64,000 nucleotides of DNA from Neofusicoccum parvum (GCA_020912385.1 CP087217.1:2046001-2110000), one strand, 5' to 3'. Numbered from the stretch's first letter, positions 7,493 through 20,200 are shown. Made by a program: numbers and translations. Notes: generated by a model not told the origin, from the sequence alone.

Positions 7493-10426
7493 TCATGCCT
7501 CTTTCAGGCCGCAAAGGTCAATCAATCGAGACGAGTCCTCTGTCTCCTCCAGGAGGTTACGTTCTTCTTCCTCGAAGAGGAATTTCTGGTGTATCTTTTG
7601 CCCGCTAATCACGCTCAGCATATGAAGGCTGATAGCTTCACTGAGCTCAAGAAGGAATTTGCCACGGTGCCGCTTTAAGGCAGCTGTGAGATCTTTAAAC
7701 GGCTCATGGGCTAGCTTTTCGATTCTATAGATAATATTAGGTAGAGGACAGACGTGTTGAGATATCACACTTACAATGAGTTTGGAACTCCATCCGTAGT
7801 TGGAACCAAGCCAAGAATGCCATATCCGAACTCTTCCACGAGACAATACCAATTGTTTCCGCTGCTGATCCTATTCTGGAGAGACTTATAATTATCCTTG
7901 TAAGTTTTGTCATTCTTATCCGAGAGATGAGGATAGACCTCAGCCATGAGCTCTGTTAGCGCCAGCGTGTCGGAACGTGGCTGTCTTTGGGCGCATTTGC
8001 GAACGCTTCGTTGCTTCTTATAAGCCACGCCTGCATTTTTGCGACACTCGACGAGGCGAACAAGAAAGTAACGGCGGAGAAGCAACATCGCAAAACCGCG
8101 GTTGTCAAGCCTGTCGAGAGAATGCAATGCCTGGTATGCGGTGATCGTACCCTTGTGGTCTGAGGTTATAGCTTTCTCCCGGAGTGCGGCGCATGCTTTT
8201 CCGAACTTTAAGATTGCTTGAGGACTTCCAATGTTACAATAGAGCATGACCAATGTGTTCTGTATCATGTCATTCAAGTTGCTGTTTTCGATGCCCTTGA
8301 AGATTTTCAGTGCCTGGTTAAGGTTGGATGGTGTGCCGTCTTCGATATGAGTCTTGAAAGTCTTCAGGATTTTCCTGCGCTTGAATTTCCCATTCGCAAG
8401 GCCATTTTGTGCTTTCCTTTTTGTGCCTTTCAACCCCTTGATGGAAGTCTTGATAGTAGACAATTCGTCTCTTTCCCTTTTTTCCTCGTCCTTCCCCTCC
8501 TCCTCCTCCTCCTCCTCCTCCTCCTCGTCGTCGTCGTCGGTGTCTTCCTCATTTTGCTCCTGTTGTAATTCACCCTCACGGAGGGGTGCCACCATGTGTG
8601 CTGAAATATAATGAGCAGGACATTTCTCATTACAAAATTTATATCCGTCGATACTCCAGTTGTCGTCCGCATAATTCACGGCCTCAGCATATGTGAAGCC
8701 AGTGCTGAACCCTTGATGATACGCACCAGGGAACGTGATGACGACTTGGTTCGGTATCTGACGGATAAGCTTGTAAGAGATACCCCACGCATCGAGGGAA
8801 GACCGTGGCACGTATCTAGCGGAATGACGGAGAAATTGAGAACAATTTTTTTCCAAGCCTGTAGCCGCAAGCTTTCCTTCCAGAATTTTTCCATGCTGTG
8901 GTTTAAGCACAAACCAAATCTTCTCTCCTGCGTAAAGGCAATTCACAGAAGTCAAGCAGCAATCCTCAACATGCATCGCGAATGGCGCTCCGAATGCCTT
9001 TCCGGATACATAAGCGTATGGCCAATGAATGCCCGGGATGCCCACCTTGGTCTCGGTCAGCCGGTTTCCGTCGAGGGGGAAAATAGGCGAGTCGGAAGCA
9101 AGGCCAATTGTGCGACGCTGGTCTTCTTGCCGGGCATCAAGGTCGACATAGTAGCGGACAAGCTTGAAGCCGTTAGGATCTTCTGGAAGCGACTCGAAGC
9201 GCTGGACCAGCTCATCTGTTGAGGCAGTAGGAGATGGTTCACCACTATCTAAGATAAGCTTGCTTGGTTGCTCCGTTCTAGTGACCTGAAAAGTTCCATC
9301 AGTTTGAGGGTCGACGGCGAAGCGGTTCATCTGAACCTTAACGCGGTCGGCCGGTGTAGGTAGAGAGTTGCGTTGGCCACTTTGTGGTAGAATAACCACA
9401 CAAATCCCGTCCTTGTCTGCACCCAGCAGTCGCGCGAAACTGACTAGCATGGAGAAACTTTTGTATTGACTCCCAGTAGGGTAAAGCCGGATAATCCCGT
9501 CGTGCTTCTCGTGTCGAATCTCGTCAACATGCTGTGGGCACATGCTAGAGTTTTCCAAGATCACATGTGCGTCGGTGTTTTTTGTGTGAATCGAGTCGCT
9601 GCTCCGAGACCCGCTAGATTCACCTTTTCCACTTTGAGACAAGGAACCTTGTGGATTGACGGAAAGCTGGGCACTTATCTCGTCCGAGGCATCATTTCTG
9701 CTGTTTATGTCTGGTCTGGCGATGATCGAGTCCGAATTGTTGGCGAGAGACACTTGAGGTTTCTGGCTGGTGTTCGGCTCGATAGCCTCGGAGCCACGTA
9801 AATTGCTCGAGAGAGTTGCATACCGGCTACGCTGAGATCCGCGTGCCTCATAATTCCCACCGCTAAAAGGCTCGCTGTTCGGAGAGCGCTGTTTTTGAGA
9901 GACAGACTGATCCCCTTTGCTCGTTGATTGTTTGGATGCGGTGTGCGCATCTTTACGGGGAACACTCGTAAGGTCGCCCTGTTGCGCGTCGATGGCTACT
10001 GTAGGCTGAGGAGGACTAGGGAACGGCTGTGCACGTTGGCAGTCTACACGTCCTATGACCACCAGATTTATATTAGAACCGTTGCTTAAATGTACGAGGT
10101 GAAGAAGGCGAATAGAATGTTGTTTTACCATCGGTTCTGGTGTCGCCAATCTTTTTGAGTGCGCCTGATCGAGCGTTGCTAGAAATCGAAGAGCTCGCTG
10201 TCGAAAAAAGCCGTACGTCCGACAACATAGTCTGAAACACCATAGAGACCGACTCGGATCGGTCTGGAAGAGCATCGAGCAGTCCTCGGATGACTTCCCG
10301 TACGAAATCCTGGGTGCGTCGGGCGGCGTTCTCGATATTACCATCGGCAATAACCCGCCGTGCGAGGGTCTCTATCTGTTGCGTAGTCGGATGTGCTGCT
10401 GCCTCATCCATGGTGTCCTTGTTCAT
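7493..10426 (-). CDS. JmjC-domain protein (putative Fe(II)/2-oxoglutarate-dependent lysine demethylase)
   Basis: A three-exon minus-strand gene. Start is the ATG at 10426 (MNKDTMDEAAAHP); an ATG with better context lies at 10411. Intron 2 is 7725-7774 (50 nt, GTAAGT donor, CTATAG acceptor) and joins ...GVPNSL to IEKLAHEPF in frame. Intron 1 ends at 10053 and starts at either 10095 (43 nt) or 10128 (76 nt); both keep frame and give 946 or 935 residues. A long serine-rich N-terminal half is followed by a JmjC core. With the 43-nt intron, H471 and E473 (AMHVEDC) and H556 (AYHQGFS) form the iron triad with the family's usual spacing. The core resembles KDM4/JARID-type JmjC more than FIH-type, but no JmjN, PHD or Tudor domain is seen. 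A run of Asp/Glu follows near residues 600-630, then a basic region. Likely nuclear; the substrate cannot be told. Confidence 0.82.
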
Positions 10427-12079
10427 TATGGACAAGTGGTTGACAGCTTTGAGGCGAAGTGGTCGTCGTGGTCAGATGATTTCGTTTGTTGTGATCGCAA
10501 ACTCCTGCGCTGCAGGAGGAGGTGGCCAAGCAAGCTATCGTGTGGCCCGTGCGGCACAGAGCGTTTCACATAACATGACTCGTCCAATCTGTTCGAAGCA
10601 GCCGAAATCCTTACGCTTTACCGGTGCCGGCGGAGACGACGGAGGCGGGCGCGCGGTGGCTGGGCTAATGGAGAGACAAGGCGAGGCGAGGCGGGAGAGG
10701 CGGGGCGAAGCGAGGCGAAGCGAGGCGAAGCGAGCCCGAATGGGGTGGGAGGGATGCGGGGTGCGGACACGGGCGAGGCGGTGGGCAACGGGTCAACGGG
10801 AAGGCGGCTGAGGCGGCGGATGATAGTTGTGACGGCGGCGAGGTGGATGGGTCGATGGGTGGAGGAGATAATGGCGGCGAGGCGGAGATGGAGGGAAGAG
10901 AAGATAGCGGCGAGGTGAAGGTGAAAAGAGATTGGTGGCGATATGCAAGGGCGGCGTACGTGTAACACTTGGTCTCTCGCCACTAAGGCCGATATTTCAA
11001 GCTTACCAAGTTGTTTTCTTGCATATCTACCGCTTCAGTGTATCCGCAGCCTATGAGTACCGTCCCAGCCCTCCACATCCACGCTAACACTGACTCTGCT
11101 TCACCTGATCTACGACCGGGCCACCCTCCCCCCACCTCGTTGCCGATCAGCCTCGACTCCACCCATTGCATGCGCAACCCAATCCTGCCCTGCCGAGCGC
11201 GTCCCTCTCTCGCGCCCTCCTCCGCTGCTCATTCGCCCGATCCGCTCGCTCCGACGTCGCCGCGCCGTCACCGTCCCGGCAGCTCTTGGACGCGCCTGTA
11301 CACAATTGAGGAAGGGGCAGAGGCAGGCTTGTTTATGGACGCACTGGGCGGGTACAACAGCATCACGAGCGACCTAGTACCTAGTACCACTGTTTCTAGG
11401 CTGAGTTCTTCCGCCGCCCTCACTGCTGATGCGCTTCCACTCTACTCCACCCTGACTGTACATCTCCGGGCTAGCTGGACGCACGGATGACCGGCTTCAA
11501 GGAAGCCGTCGTGGAGATGCGCATGTCTGCGGGCGCGAGCTCGGCGGACTGGAACACCAGGGTCGAGTGGGTGAGAGGCGGCGACGGCGAGGATGGAGAT
11601 AGCGAAGCCAGGGGCGGATTGTTGGATGAGCCCAAGGCTTCTGCTGCAGTTGTTCGAGGTCGCGTCACCGCGTTGCTGCATCGTCACTCGCCCACAGCAG
11701 CTCCCCTGCTCATTCTGGCCTGTGTCTGTCTGTGCATTGGAGCGATGGCACAGGTTGGCTGTGTGGTGGAGAACGTGGTCGCAGGATATGCTTTGCGAGC
11801 GCGTCGAGCTTTGCAGCCCGTGTACGGTGCGCAGGGCGGCCAGCCGCGCGACACAGAGCGCGAGCGCTAGTGCGGCGGCGGTGGCGGGGCGGTGAGCTTC
11901 TATGCCCGAAGCCCTGAGCTTCTGCGCGGAACCATGAGCTTCTATACCATAGGTGCGGAGCCCCGCGCCCGCCTGCGATCAACTTGTTACGTCCGTGCCT
12001 TCCTTCACCGTTGTCGCCGTCCCTCATCGTCCTTAGCACTTTGCTCGACCGCTCCGCGCCGCACCACTACCATGCTCTC
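10427..12079. other. GC-rich region without a supportable gene
   Basis: Contains the promoter side of the JmjC gene and many GC-rich overlapping frames, none with convincing protein character, introns or motifs. Around 10,678-10,735 lies a purine-rich low-complexity tract built on repeats of GAGGCGA and GAAGCGA. Short proline/serine-rich frames (for example 11,011-11,490) look like composition artefacts. Confidence 0.4.
10678..10735. repeat. Low-complexity GAGGCGA/GAAGCGA tract
   Basis: Imperfect 7-bp units (gcgaggc, gcgaagc) repeated head to tail upstream of the JmjC gene. No function is apparent; it may be a slippage-prone promoter tract. Confidence 0.55.
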
Positions 12080-13184
12080 CCATGTCAATCCCCAACCATG
12101 TCATCGTTCGTCGACGCCCTCAGCATCCTTAAGTAATTCGAGTCCAGGTGTTCAAAGACTTCACCGAGCTGCAGACGACGTTCAAGTCTCTCGGAGCCTA
12201 GAGCCCGCCTCGTTGCCCGTGCGCAGTGCACCTTTGGTCGCACAGTGCCACGCGTGCGCGAGCTGCAACAGTCGCCGTGGTAGCTCAGCACCGACGCTAT
12301 CATCGACGCGTTTGGCGTGGCGACCGTCTTCTCAGACGACTTCCTCAGGCTGCTCTAAGGGTTCGCATCCAGCGGCGTACAGTGGGACTGGGCCCGCCAG
12401 CTGCTGCTCGACGCGCGCGACCGCCGCCGAGCCAAGATCAACGCCCCGACCGGCGTCAGCCTCAAGCGCGAATGGGTGTCGCAGGACGTGAGGGACGCCA
12501 TAGCCATAGCGAGCGTGAAGGTGGTCTCGCCTGCAAAGCGCCCTGCGAAGCGCCGTGCGGACGGCACGTTCTCCCCAGCTGCGCCGCCCTCGTGCTTGTG
12601 CTTACGCTTACTTGTTCCCAGCCCAGCACGACTAGTAGCAGCTCACGCCTCCGCCGTCCACGCGCCGCCACCTAACCTCCAACACCGAGAAGACCCCGCT
12701 TCCGCGCGCTCCGCCCGTCGACGTACGCAGACACGCTTGGACGAGCACGGCCAGTAAGGAGGGAGATGTAGATGCCTACGGCAGCGAGCGGCGCCCCAAT
12801 AACAGTGACAAGCGCGGCGGGGACAATAAAGAGAATGGCAAGGATAATGACGAGCATGGCGAGGATGGCGGCAAGGAAGACGGCGATGATAGCGCGGCAA
12901 GCTTGGAAATTGCGAGATTCGCTACGGACGAGCCTGACAAGCCTGACGAGCCCTCATTCCATCCGTCCCTGCTCCTCGATTACCAATCCGATGACTCCGA
13001 CCTCGCGCCTGGATACAGCAGCGTTGAGGGAGCAGGCTTTGACTTAGACGCTATGGAAGCTGCGAAACCACCTCTGGCCCATGCTGGCCTACGGCCCTAC
13101 GTCTCGATCGACTTAACCGCGCGGCTCGCTACTGGCCAAATCGCTGGGGCCTCGAGAAGATATGCCTCTCTACTTACGGCTTAG
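12080..13184 (+). pseudogene. Decayed host-like gene with acidic, disordered C-terminus
   Basis: Several adjacent plus-strand frames read as protein but do not join without frame changes. The first is MSSFVDALSILK, stopped by a TAA. Next comes a piece containing FKDFTELQTTFKSLGA, then a piece with IIDAFGVATVFSDDFLRLL and WARQLLLDARDRRRAK. Last is an open frame (12,637-13,184) that turns into GDNKENGKDNDEHGEDGG and ends RRYASLLTA before a stop. The last part is strongly acidic and probably disordered. I see no recognisable domain. It may be a multi-exon gene I cannot resolve, a pseudogene, or a gene with assembly indels; stops such as CTC-TAA-GGG favour decay. Confidence 0.3.
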
Positions 13185-13342
13185 ACGCTTTCGTGGAAGA
13201 AAACAACAGTCAGAGGTGGTGAGATGATAAGATCTATTACAGGTAGCGATCTTTGCTTTGCTCTTACTATTATAAGCTTTTCAAATTGTAAACTGTTCAA
13301 AGAAGGGTATCTTTATACTAAAAGAAATAACTCAGCTCTGTA

Positions 13343-13609
13343 CTATGTAATGATGTCCGTATCCACTGTCCTAAGTCTTGTAAAGGACCGGCTCTCATGC
13401 TGCCATTCCCACTCAAGTAGCTTCCTCCCTTCCACAGCGTACACTCTACCACCCGCAGATGCTGTAATGGTCGAAATATTGAAATCAGATGAAAACGCCG
13501 ATGCAGCAGCACTGTTATTGGAGAAACTCTGTTTCGAGAAATTCGAATCCCATACCCTAACATCTCCATGTGTTTCAGATTCATTCACTAGAACTTCCAT
13601 ATCCGACAT
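13343..13609 (-). CDS. Small hypothetical ORF
   Basis: An 88-codon minus-strand ORF from a true ATG at 13609. The second half (ASAGGRVYAVEGRKLLEWEW) has the alternating pattern of a beta-propeller blade, faintly reminiscent of fungal lectin repeats. No further blade is found nearby, so this is at best an exon or a relic. It ends about 130 bp from the LTR at 13,740. Confidence 0.25.
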   Translation of the reverse strand: MSDMEVLVNESETHGDVRVWDSNFSKQSFSNNSAAASAFSSDFNISTITASAGGRVYAVEGRKLLEWEWQHESRSFTRLRTVDTDIIT

Positions 13610-13739
13610 CGAATCATTTGCTCCATTATATGCTAGCGAAAAGCTTGCGATTTTGGCGTTCGACGCGAGTGTTCCCGCGAACGAGCCTGTGTCACGCTTA
13701 TTAGCAAGGTGCGCTTATTCCCATCTGTTACAGTGAAAA

Positions 13740-13936
13740 TGTTGAACGGCGCGAGAAAGTAGACACCGCTGTCCTCTTAGATTGCTGCTATTGAGAGCTA
13801 TATAAATATCTCATGGCAAAGAGGACGCGTAATCAAAAGAGGCTGTGCTGCGTACGAGGAAGGGGTGGAGTGATGGTGGTGTGGTGATAAGAAGAGATAT
13901 TACGAGACACGTGATTGCGGGCCAATGCGGTTGACA
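13740..13936 (-). repeat. 3' LTR of the nested Copia element (197 bp)
   Basis: On the minus strand it reads TGTCAACCGCATTGGCCC...CGCCGTTCAACA. A purine run, aaagggggtg, sits directly upstream on that strand, as a polypurine tract should, following the end of the Copia coding remnant at 14,089. It is related to the 216-bp LTRs at 677-1605 and 4319-4534, sharing both ends and an internal GCAATCACGTG block. Confidence 0.75.
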
Positions 13937-14088
13937 CACCCCCTTTAGAATAAGCAGTCCGGTGCTTGTTCTAATAACAAAGGATTGTGGTTGAGCTTGA
14001 ACTTATGTGCTTAAGGAAAACTTGCTTCTGGAATAATAGTAGGAGAGTGGTGGCAATTTAGGAGGCAATTTAGTCCGTAGTAGAGTGT

Positions 14089-14990
14089 CTACGCAAGAAG
14101 GCTCTGTATGCTCGTAAGATTGAGTTGTTGAACAAAGAGCTTGAACCTTTGAGGTGGCAGTGGCTTAGTTAAGCCGTCAGCAACCATCTCGGCTGAGGGA
14201 GTCCATTAGAGCCTAATGCGTTGGTTCTGAATTTCTTGACGTAGCCAGTGTTGGTGGATGTCCATATGGCGAAGCCTGGTAGCTAGTTTTGGTGAGGATT
14301 CGTCTAGTAGGCGAATTGTTTGCGTGTTATCACACTGAATAAACAGGTGATGATCCGGGTTGAAGCGTATCTGTTGGAATAATCTTTCCCAATAGAGAAG
14401 CTCTCTTGCCGTGTCTGAAAGAGACAGGAACTCTGCTTCAGTGCTTGAGGTAGTGACTGTATTTTGCTTGGTTGCTTTCCAATCTACTGGGCCATTAAAT
14501 AGCTGAAAGACGTATCCTTGAGAAGATTTTCTTGTTTGCTGGTCGTTTGCAAATGAAGCGTCACTACAGGCTAAGAATATGCTTTGTTGATTGGTGCAGA
14601 ATCCGTTGTACTCAATTGCAAGGTGCTTGGTCCCAACTATGTAGTGGATGACACGGGTTGCCAGCTGTAGGTGCCTTGATGATGGATTTTGAAGATATTC
14701 AGCCAGTTTTGAAGCGGCTTGGGCAACGTCTGGGCGTGTAAATGAGGCTGCAAAGTTGATTGAACCGATCCGTTGTTGATAGGCGTGAATTTCCTGGTCT
14801 GTGGCCTGGGTATCTGAGGGTTGAATCTCTTCTTGTGGTAGGGGACTTGGTGGATATTTCTCATCTTTGATGTTGAACTTGTTGGCCAGCTTGTCAATGT
14901 AAGAGTCTTGACAAAGCCAGAGTTTCCTTTGTAGTCTGTCCCGGATGATTCTTATTGCTAGGAACCACTCCAGTTCGCCTATAACACGTA
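14089..14990 (-). pseudogene. Copia polyprotein, C-terminal part (end of RT and RNase H)
   Basis: The minus-strand frame starts RVIGELEWFLAIRIIRD, continues through DSYIDKLANKF and PDVAQAASKLAEYLQNP, and reaches the Copia RNase H segment with ACSDASFAND, SSTEAEFLSLSDTARE and IQCDNTQTIRLLDE, then PLPPQRFKLFVQQLNL and a TAG. There is one internal TAA where a TGG-flanked sense codon is expected. It directly continues the Copia fragment at 25,742-27,221: both sides share the 14 bp gcctataacacgta (RVIG codons), the target duplication of LINE A. It is the inactive 3' part of the outermost element in the nest. Confidence 0.85.
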
Positions 14991-15336
14991 GTAGTAGTAG
15001 TAGTAGTAGTATTCATACACCCCGTCGGCCTCCGCGGGCCATAGGGACAAAATCGCTAGATCTACGCTAAACTACATTGGGATCCCGGTTCATCCAAGGC
15101 CCACATGCTGAATAGAAGTCGCTATCCTTCTTGAAACGAGCGTGATTGACATAGAAAAGAATAACAAAAGAAAATAAGCGTCAAAGCCAAGACTGTTAAA
15201 CGTGAAAGGAGAGGTAGGGGCGGAGTTAGCTGCTTGAACCCTTCGTGCCAGGCCTCATCGAGACTAATTCCCGGGTGTTGTCAGTCCCTGTATCAGCGTG
15301 ACAACTAGCTGGTAGAAAGATGGGTAATTGAGTAGT

Positions 15337-15808
15337 TGTAACGGAGTGCCTTCTGCTACTCGACTTCGGAGTCGTCGGGTAGGAGTTGGGTAACCGAAGG
15401 GTTTACCTTGAGGACAAGAGTGGGTAAGGATAAGCGAGGAGAGAAGTAGGATATTCACGTGAGGACGAGAATGCACGTGATAAGACTCGTTACCAGCAAT
15501 GAGTGAGATTGCTACTTTGAGTTGACCACGAAGGGTCAAGTATCTAGCTAAGTGAGTGTGCTTATATACTATAGGAAAGCTATGACAATCTGGATGCCCC
15601 TCGTGGATATGAGGGTTGGATGGCCCTCGTGGATATGAGGGTTGGATGGCCCTCATGGATTTGAGGGTTGGATCTGTTCTGATCCAATGTGGGTCCTTGT
15701 GGAGCCGCACGTGGTACCGCACGTGATGTCTTCCTTGGCGTTTGTTCTTGCGCCCGTGGTCTGCGCTTCCCGTCTTCCCTCATCTCTGTCGGACTGGGGT
15801 TCGTAACA
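15337..15808 (+). repeat. Solo LTR in the LINE A 3' UTR, with GTAGT target duplication
   Basis: A 472-bp LTR, TGTAACGGAGTGCC...GGTTCGTAACA. GTAGT flanks it at 15,332-15,336 and 15,809-15,813. The related LINE A copy near 39,120 shows the same UTR without the LTR (GATGGCTACTTAATTACCC), an empty site that proves the insertion. Three repeats of a GGGTTGGAT(G/C)-type unit lie near 15,600-15,670. Relatives: 4828-5304, 35,709-36,162 and the damaged copies at 45,923 and 59,870. Confidence 0.92.
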
Positions 15809-17266
15809 GTAGTCATCGCAGTTTCCTAGTCCCTGGTTGTATTAAGCCTTCCGGTAGCTAAAGTAAAAGCTGCCGTTGCTCTAATCGCGCTCGTACTCGC
15901 CCGCCACTTGTCTGGTGGTCCGTCCCTGTATTTTCCATTCGGTAGTTTTGTTCCTGACCAGCCTCCTAGCATGTATACAAGGTCGCCGAATCTGTCTCTA
16001 AGGGTGTTTTGTAGTTCTACCCGGATATCTATCCAGCGTATGCACTCGAGGAGGAAATGCTTGACCGTCTCCTTCTCTGCTCCGCAGGTACACGCTGCTG
16101 ACTGCGCTCGCTTGATTTTATATAGCGGTTCGTTAAGGTTCGCTTTAGACGTTCTCAGCTGGGCAATGACTGAGGCCTCCCTATAGCTGAGTTGGTTGTA
16201 TAGCCGTTTCGTATGGAGCTGAGCAAGTGCCTGATCGAGTTTACGAGATGCCTCACCTCCCTTTACGGCTTTAAACAATTCCCTTCTCTTCTTCGCAGTT
16301 ACGGCTTCACATTTTGCTAGCGCCAGGGACCGTAACATCGTGCTAGGCGGGGGCTCTTGGGTACCCCCTGTGGCCCGTAGGGCTAGTTGGTTTGCCCTCT
16401 CGTTTCCAGCGATTCCCTGGTGCGCTGGTACCCATCTGAACTCAATTGGCGGCCCGTTATTCTGTTGGATCTGGTGTAGGAGGTTGAGGGTATCTTTGAT
16501 AACCTCCTGGCTTGGCCTCTGCCACGGTCGGAGTAGGGAGCGTAGGGCTGTCTTGCTATCGCTATAGATGATGTGTTTCGTCCTTGCTATACCTAGGTAC
16601 GCGGCGACGGCTTCTTTGGACCATGTGCCGTGTACTAGGGCCACGGCCTGCTGGATTGCCCGTAGTTCCGCGTGTAGGATATCGATTGAGTCCGATCTGC
16701 CTATTAGGAGCGAGTGTGCTATAGCAGTCACGCCTTTACTATCCACGTAGGAGATGCTAACGCCGACTCTCTGGTTTCTTTGCGAGCCATCGGTGAAGAT
16801 GGCTACCTCTGACGTTAGGGGCGTACTCGCTTGTAGGCTTGCTGTCTCCAGGCTCTCGATCTTTACTACCGGCCTGTTATCCTAGGGTATCCTCACAAAC
16901 GGCTGGATTGCCTCTAGCCGTTCGGTGTCTATTTCTCCAGCCAAGAGCATTATCCGTTGGAGTGGCGAGACGAATCTTTTATTCGCTGGGTTAATAGCTC
17001 TTTTCAACCTCCAGAATGGATGAGACTGCGGGAGATGATGATGATTGTATTAACATCTACTGTGTGTGCTAGTTAAGCTGCCTCCCTTAGGGCCTATAGA
17101 CGGGTGGAGTTTTAACCACCTTTTCGCGTGACAAATAAGATCCTTCTCTTTCTGTTTTTCCCTTCCTTTGTGGCAGGCTGGCTTCGTGCCTACCCGCTAG
17201 TTCCCTGTCTCCGTGGACTGCGCTAAAGCCGTTTTTCTTGGTTCGGCATATTCCCGCCTGCGGCTT

Positions 17267-20200
17267 CTAGCCGCTCCGATACACCCCCGTTGTCTCAACG
17301 AGGCTTTGAAAGAGGAACCATCCTTTTGGACTAAGGAGGTTCCTGACTTTCTCTGCGTCTGTTACGATCTCTGGGTAGGTCCATCGCGCCGTCTGTGGAC
17401 AGTTGATGAAGTGCCATTGCGCTTTCTCGGCGCCGCACTTACAGGTAAGTTCTTTCCCTTCGTGCTTGAATCTTCTATGGTACTCTACGAAGTCCCCGTG
17501 ACCCGTCCTTTCAGCTATGAGTCTGTATAGCGTCTGTCTTGTTAACGTCAGCTCGGGTATTCGTTTTCCCACTCCGAGTCCTAGGTTTTTGTAGGTGGTA
17601 GGTGCGTGCTTCTCCTACCATGTGACGTAGTCACGTGTCCTCTTTTCCCTGTTCCTCCTCCTTGCCCAGGCGACTGTTGCTATGTCTGCCTCGGTGTTTG
17701 GTAAGTCTGCGGATACCTTGGCGAGTACGTCAGCTTCCTCATTCCCTTTTATTCCTATGTGGCCTGGGCACCATCTTGTTTCGACGGTGATGGGGTCGAG
17801 CCTTCGTTTCGTGTCCTTAAGCCTTGTGAATTGGCTTTGGGAGCTGTTCGGGGTGTGTCTAGTGATTCCTCGGATGACCGACGTGTTGTCTATACAGAGG
17901 ACGATTTTCTCCGGCGCCAGCCGTTCTTTCATCTGTTCCGCCTAACTAAGTCCTTCGGTTGCCCCTCGGATCTCCGCATCGTATACTTCCGCTTTGGGCA
18001 GGCTTCCGCCTTCCGCGTGTAGTTGTTCTTCTCCCCTGTAGGCTACGAAGGCCTATGAGGTTTTCGGTCCCGTTACTGACCCATCCGAATAGATGTGTAT
18101 CGTGTTTAGTGAGTCATTTCTCCGATTCTCTTCGAACTCTTTTTTCCCTTTTTCCTTGCCTTGCAGCGTGGTTGTCGGGTTGTTTAAGTATGTTAGCATG
18201 AGTAGCTCGGGCCTTTCGCATTTCTCCTCTATCTGCGCTAGCATCTGCAGTCGTGTTGCCACTGGTTACGCGTCGGGGTTCTTAGGGGGGCGTCCACCCT
18301 TCTTTTTCTCGCTTGGTAGCGATCTCCCGACTAGGGGGTGGTTTTAGTCTAGTAGTTTTAGCCTTAACGCTGCCCGCCTTCTTGTTTGCTGTAGTATGAC
18401 GTCTGCTGGTGGGATTCCCGATTCCCTGTGTAGTACCGGGACCGGGGTGGTTTTCTAGACTGGTAGGGCGGCCTAGGCTGCGGTCCGGAGTGCCTTGTCG
18501 ACTGACTTGATATGCCTTCCCTGTCTTGGTACCACTATCCTGCTTCTGTCCTTGTCGGAGGGTACTTCGGGGCCTTTATACCAGATTTCCGCTCCGTATG
18601 TTGCCACTGGGACCACGTATGACGCTGCCGCTTTCGCTGCTGCTGCTGGTGGCATTCCCTTTGTTACCTTGTTGAGGTTTCTTAGGTGAGATGCCACTTT
18701 GTTCGCTTTAGCGCTCTATGTTTCCACGTGGTGCCGAAAGCTTAGCTTGGGGTCGAAGAATACCCCTAGCCACCTTACCGGCTTTGTGGCCGGGTGTATT
18801 TCCAACTCCCCAATCTTGATTCTATGTGCCCTTACTGTTGATCCTCTAGTGAAGTGGATCAGCTCGTATTTGTCTGACGCGAAGGCTACTGCGTTTTCTT
18901 CTCCCTACTGTAGTGCTTCCTTCAGGTCCTTCGTGAGGGCTATTATTGTTTCTGCCGTGCTCTTACCTACCCGTAGGAAGCTAACGTCGTCCGCGTACGC
19001 AAATCTTTTCTCCTGCTCTCCTCTTTTCAGCAGTGGTGAGAGGTATAGCATGTATAGAATTGGTAACGCGGGTGATCCTTGTGGGACTCCGCAGTTGAGG
19101 TCTTTTTCGGTTGTCGTGACCCCCTCCATGCGTACCCTTGCCTTTCGTTTGGTGACGAATTCGTGTGCCCATTTGGCTATCTGCATAGGCCATCCTTGTT
19201 CGCGGAGCCGTCTGGCTAGTCTATTCGGTAGGACTGCGTCGAAGGCTCCTTGGACGTCGAGCATGAGCATAGACGCTCCTTTCCCTTTCTGTAGGGCTTG
19301 CTCGATGTCGTGTACCGCGCAGGCCGCTAGGTCGAGGGCTGACCTTCTCGGGAGCGCCCCGAAGTGTTGGGGGCTGAGTAGGCGTTGTCGTACCGCGATG
19401 TGTGACATTCGCCTTGCTATCAGCCTTTCCAGTCCCTTGCTGAGGCAGGAGAGAAGGGCGATTGGCCTGTACGCCCTTACGCTTGTTGGGTCCCTCCCTA
19501 CCTTTGGGATGATGGAGACCTCTGCAGTTCGGAATATCCTCGGGTGGTATCCGTGTTCCATGCAGCCCTGATATAGGGCTGCGATCACGTGGCCCACTTC
19601 TGGCCATGCTGCCTGTAGCAGGCGTACCGTGATTCCATCCGTACCTGGGGTGGTGTTTCTTGTCTTGACGTAGTGGGTTTCCGCTTCCGCCACCGTGACT
19701 GTGTTGTCCCATGGTATTTCTTCTAGGTCGGTCTCTAGTGTTTCCTATGGGTTCTGGATATCCTGTTCCGTTAAGAAACGGTATAGGATTTTGTTCCTTA
19801 GGAGCTCAGCCTTATCTGCTGGGTCTGAGACTGCCCTCCCTTCGTCCACTATCGGTGGTGCTCTGAATCTGTCTGTCGCCTTATGCCATGCCGTGACGCG
19901 ATAGAGTTCCTGATCACTCTTAGCGTTGGCTATTTGCGTTTCCTAGAACCGCTTCTTTGCTTCCCTGACGGCGCGTCTAAGGTCTTTCCTTATTTCCTTC
20001 TCTTCCTCTAGTACGCCTCTTCTTCTAGCCTCTCGGTTTCGGTCTAGGGCGGCTCTGTACTCGTTATTCCACCATGTGGTTGCTTTTCCCCCTGCTGTTA
20101 CCGTGCTGCCTACTGTGGCCATTGCTAGCTGCAGTGCGCTGGTTAGTTGTGCCGCCGTTTCCTCGATTCCCTCGGGTGTTGTGGTATCTAGTGTTATAGT

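Noticed and set aside
8430..8672. Arginine-run and leucine-run ORFs on both strands near 8,500
   Set aside because: They are shadows of the Asp/Glu-coding tract (CTC/CTT repeats on the plus strand) of the JmjC gene.
10290..12491. Multiple GC-rich ORFs as separate genes
   Set aside because: Mutually overlapping, proline/arginine/serine-biased, without motifs, introns or start context.
13224..13736. Plus-strand 170-codon ORF
   Set aside because: Starts from an ATG, but low-complexity composition and the better minus-strand frame at 13,343-13,609 argue against it.
15600..15670. Short direct repeats (GAGGGTTGGAT) as a regulatory array
   Set aside because: They lie inside an LTR and recur as a variable repeat within that LTR family; no independent function is supported.
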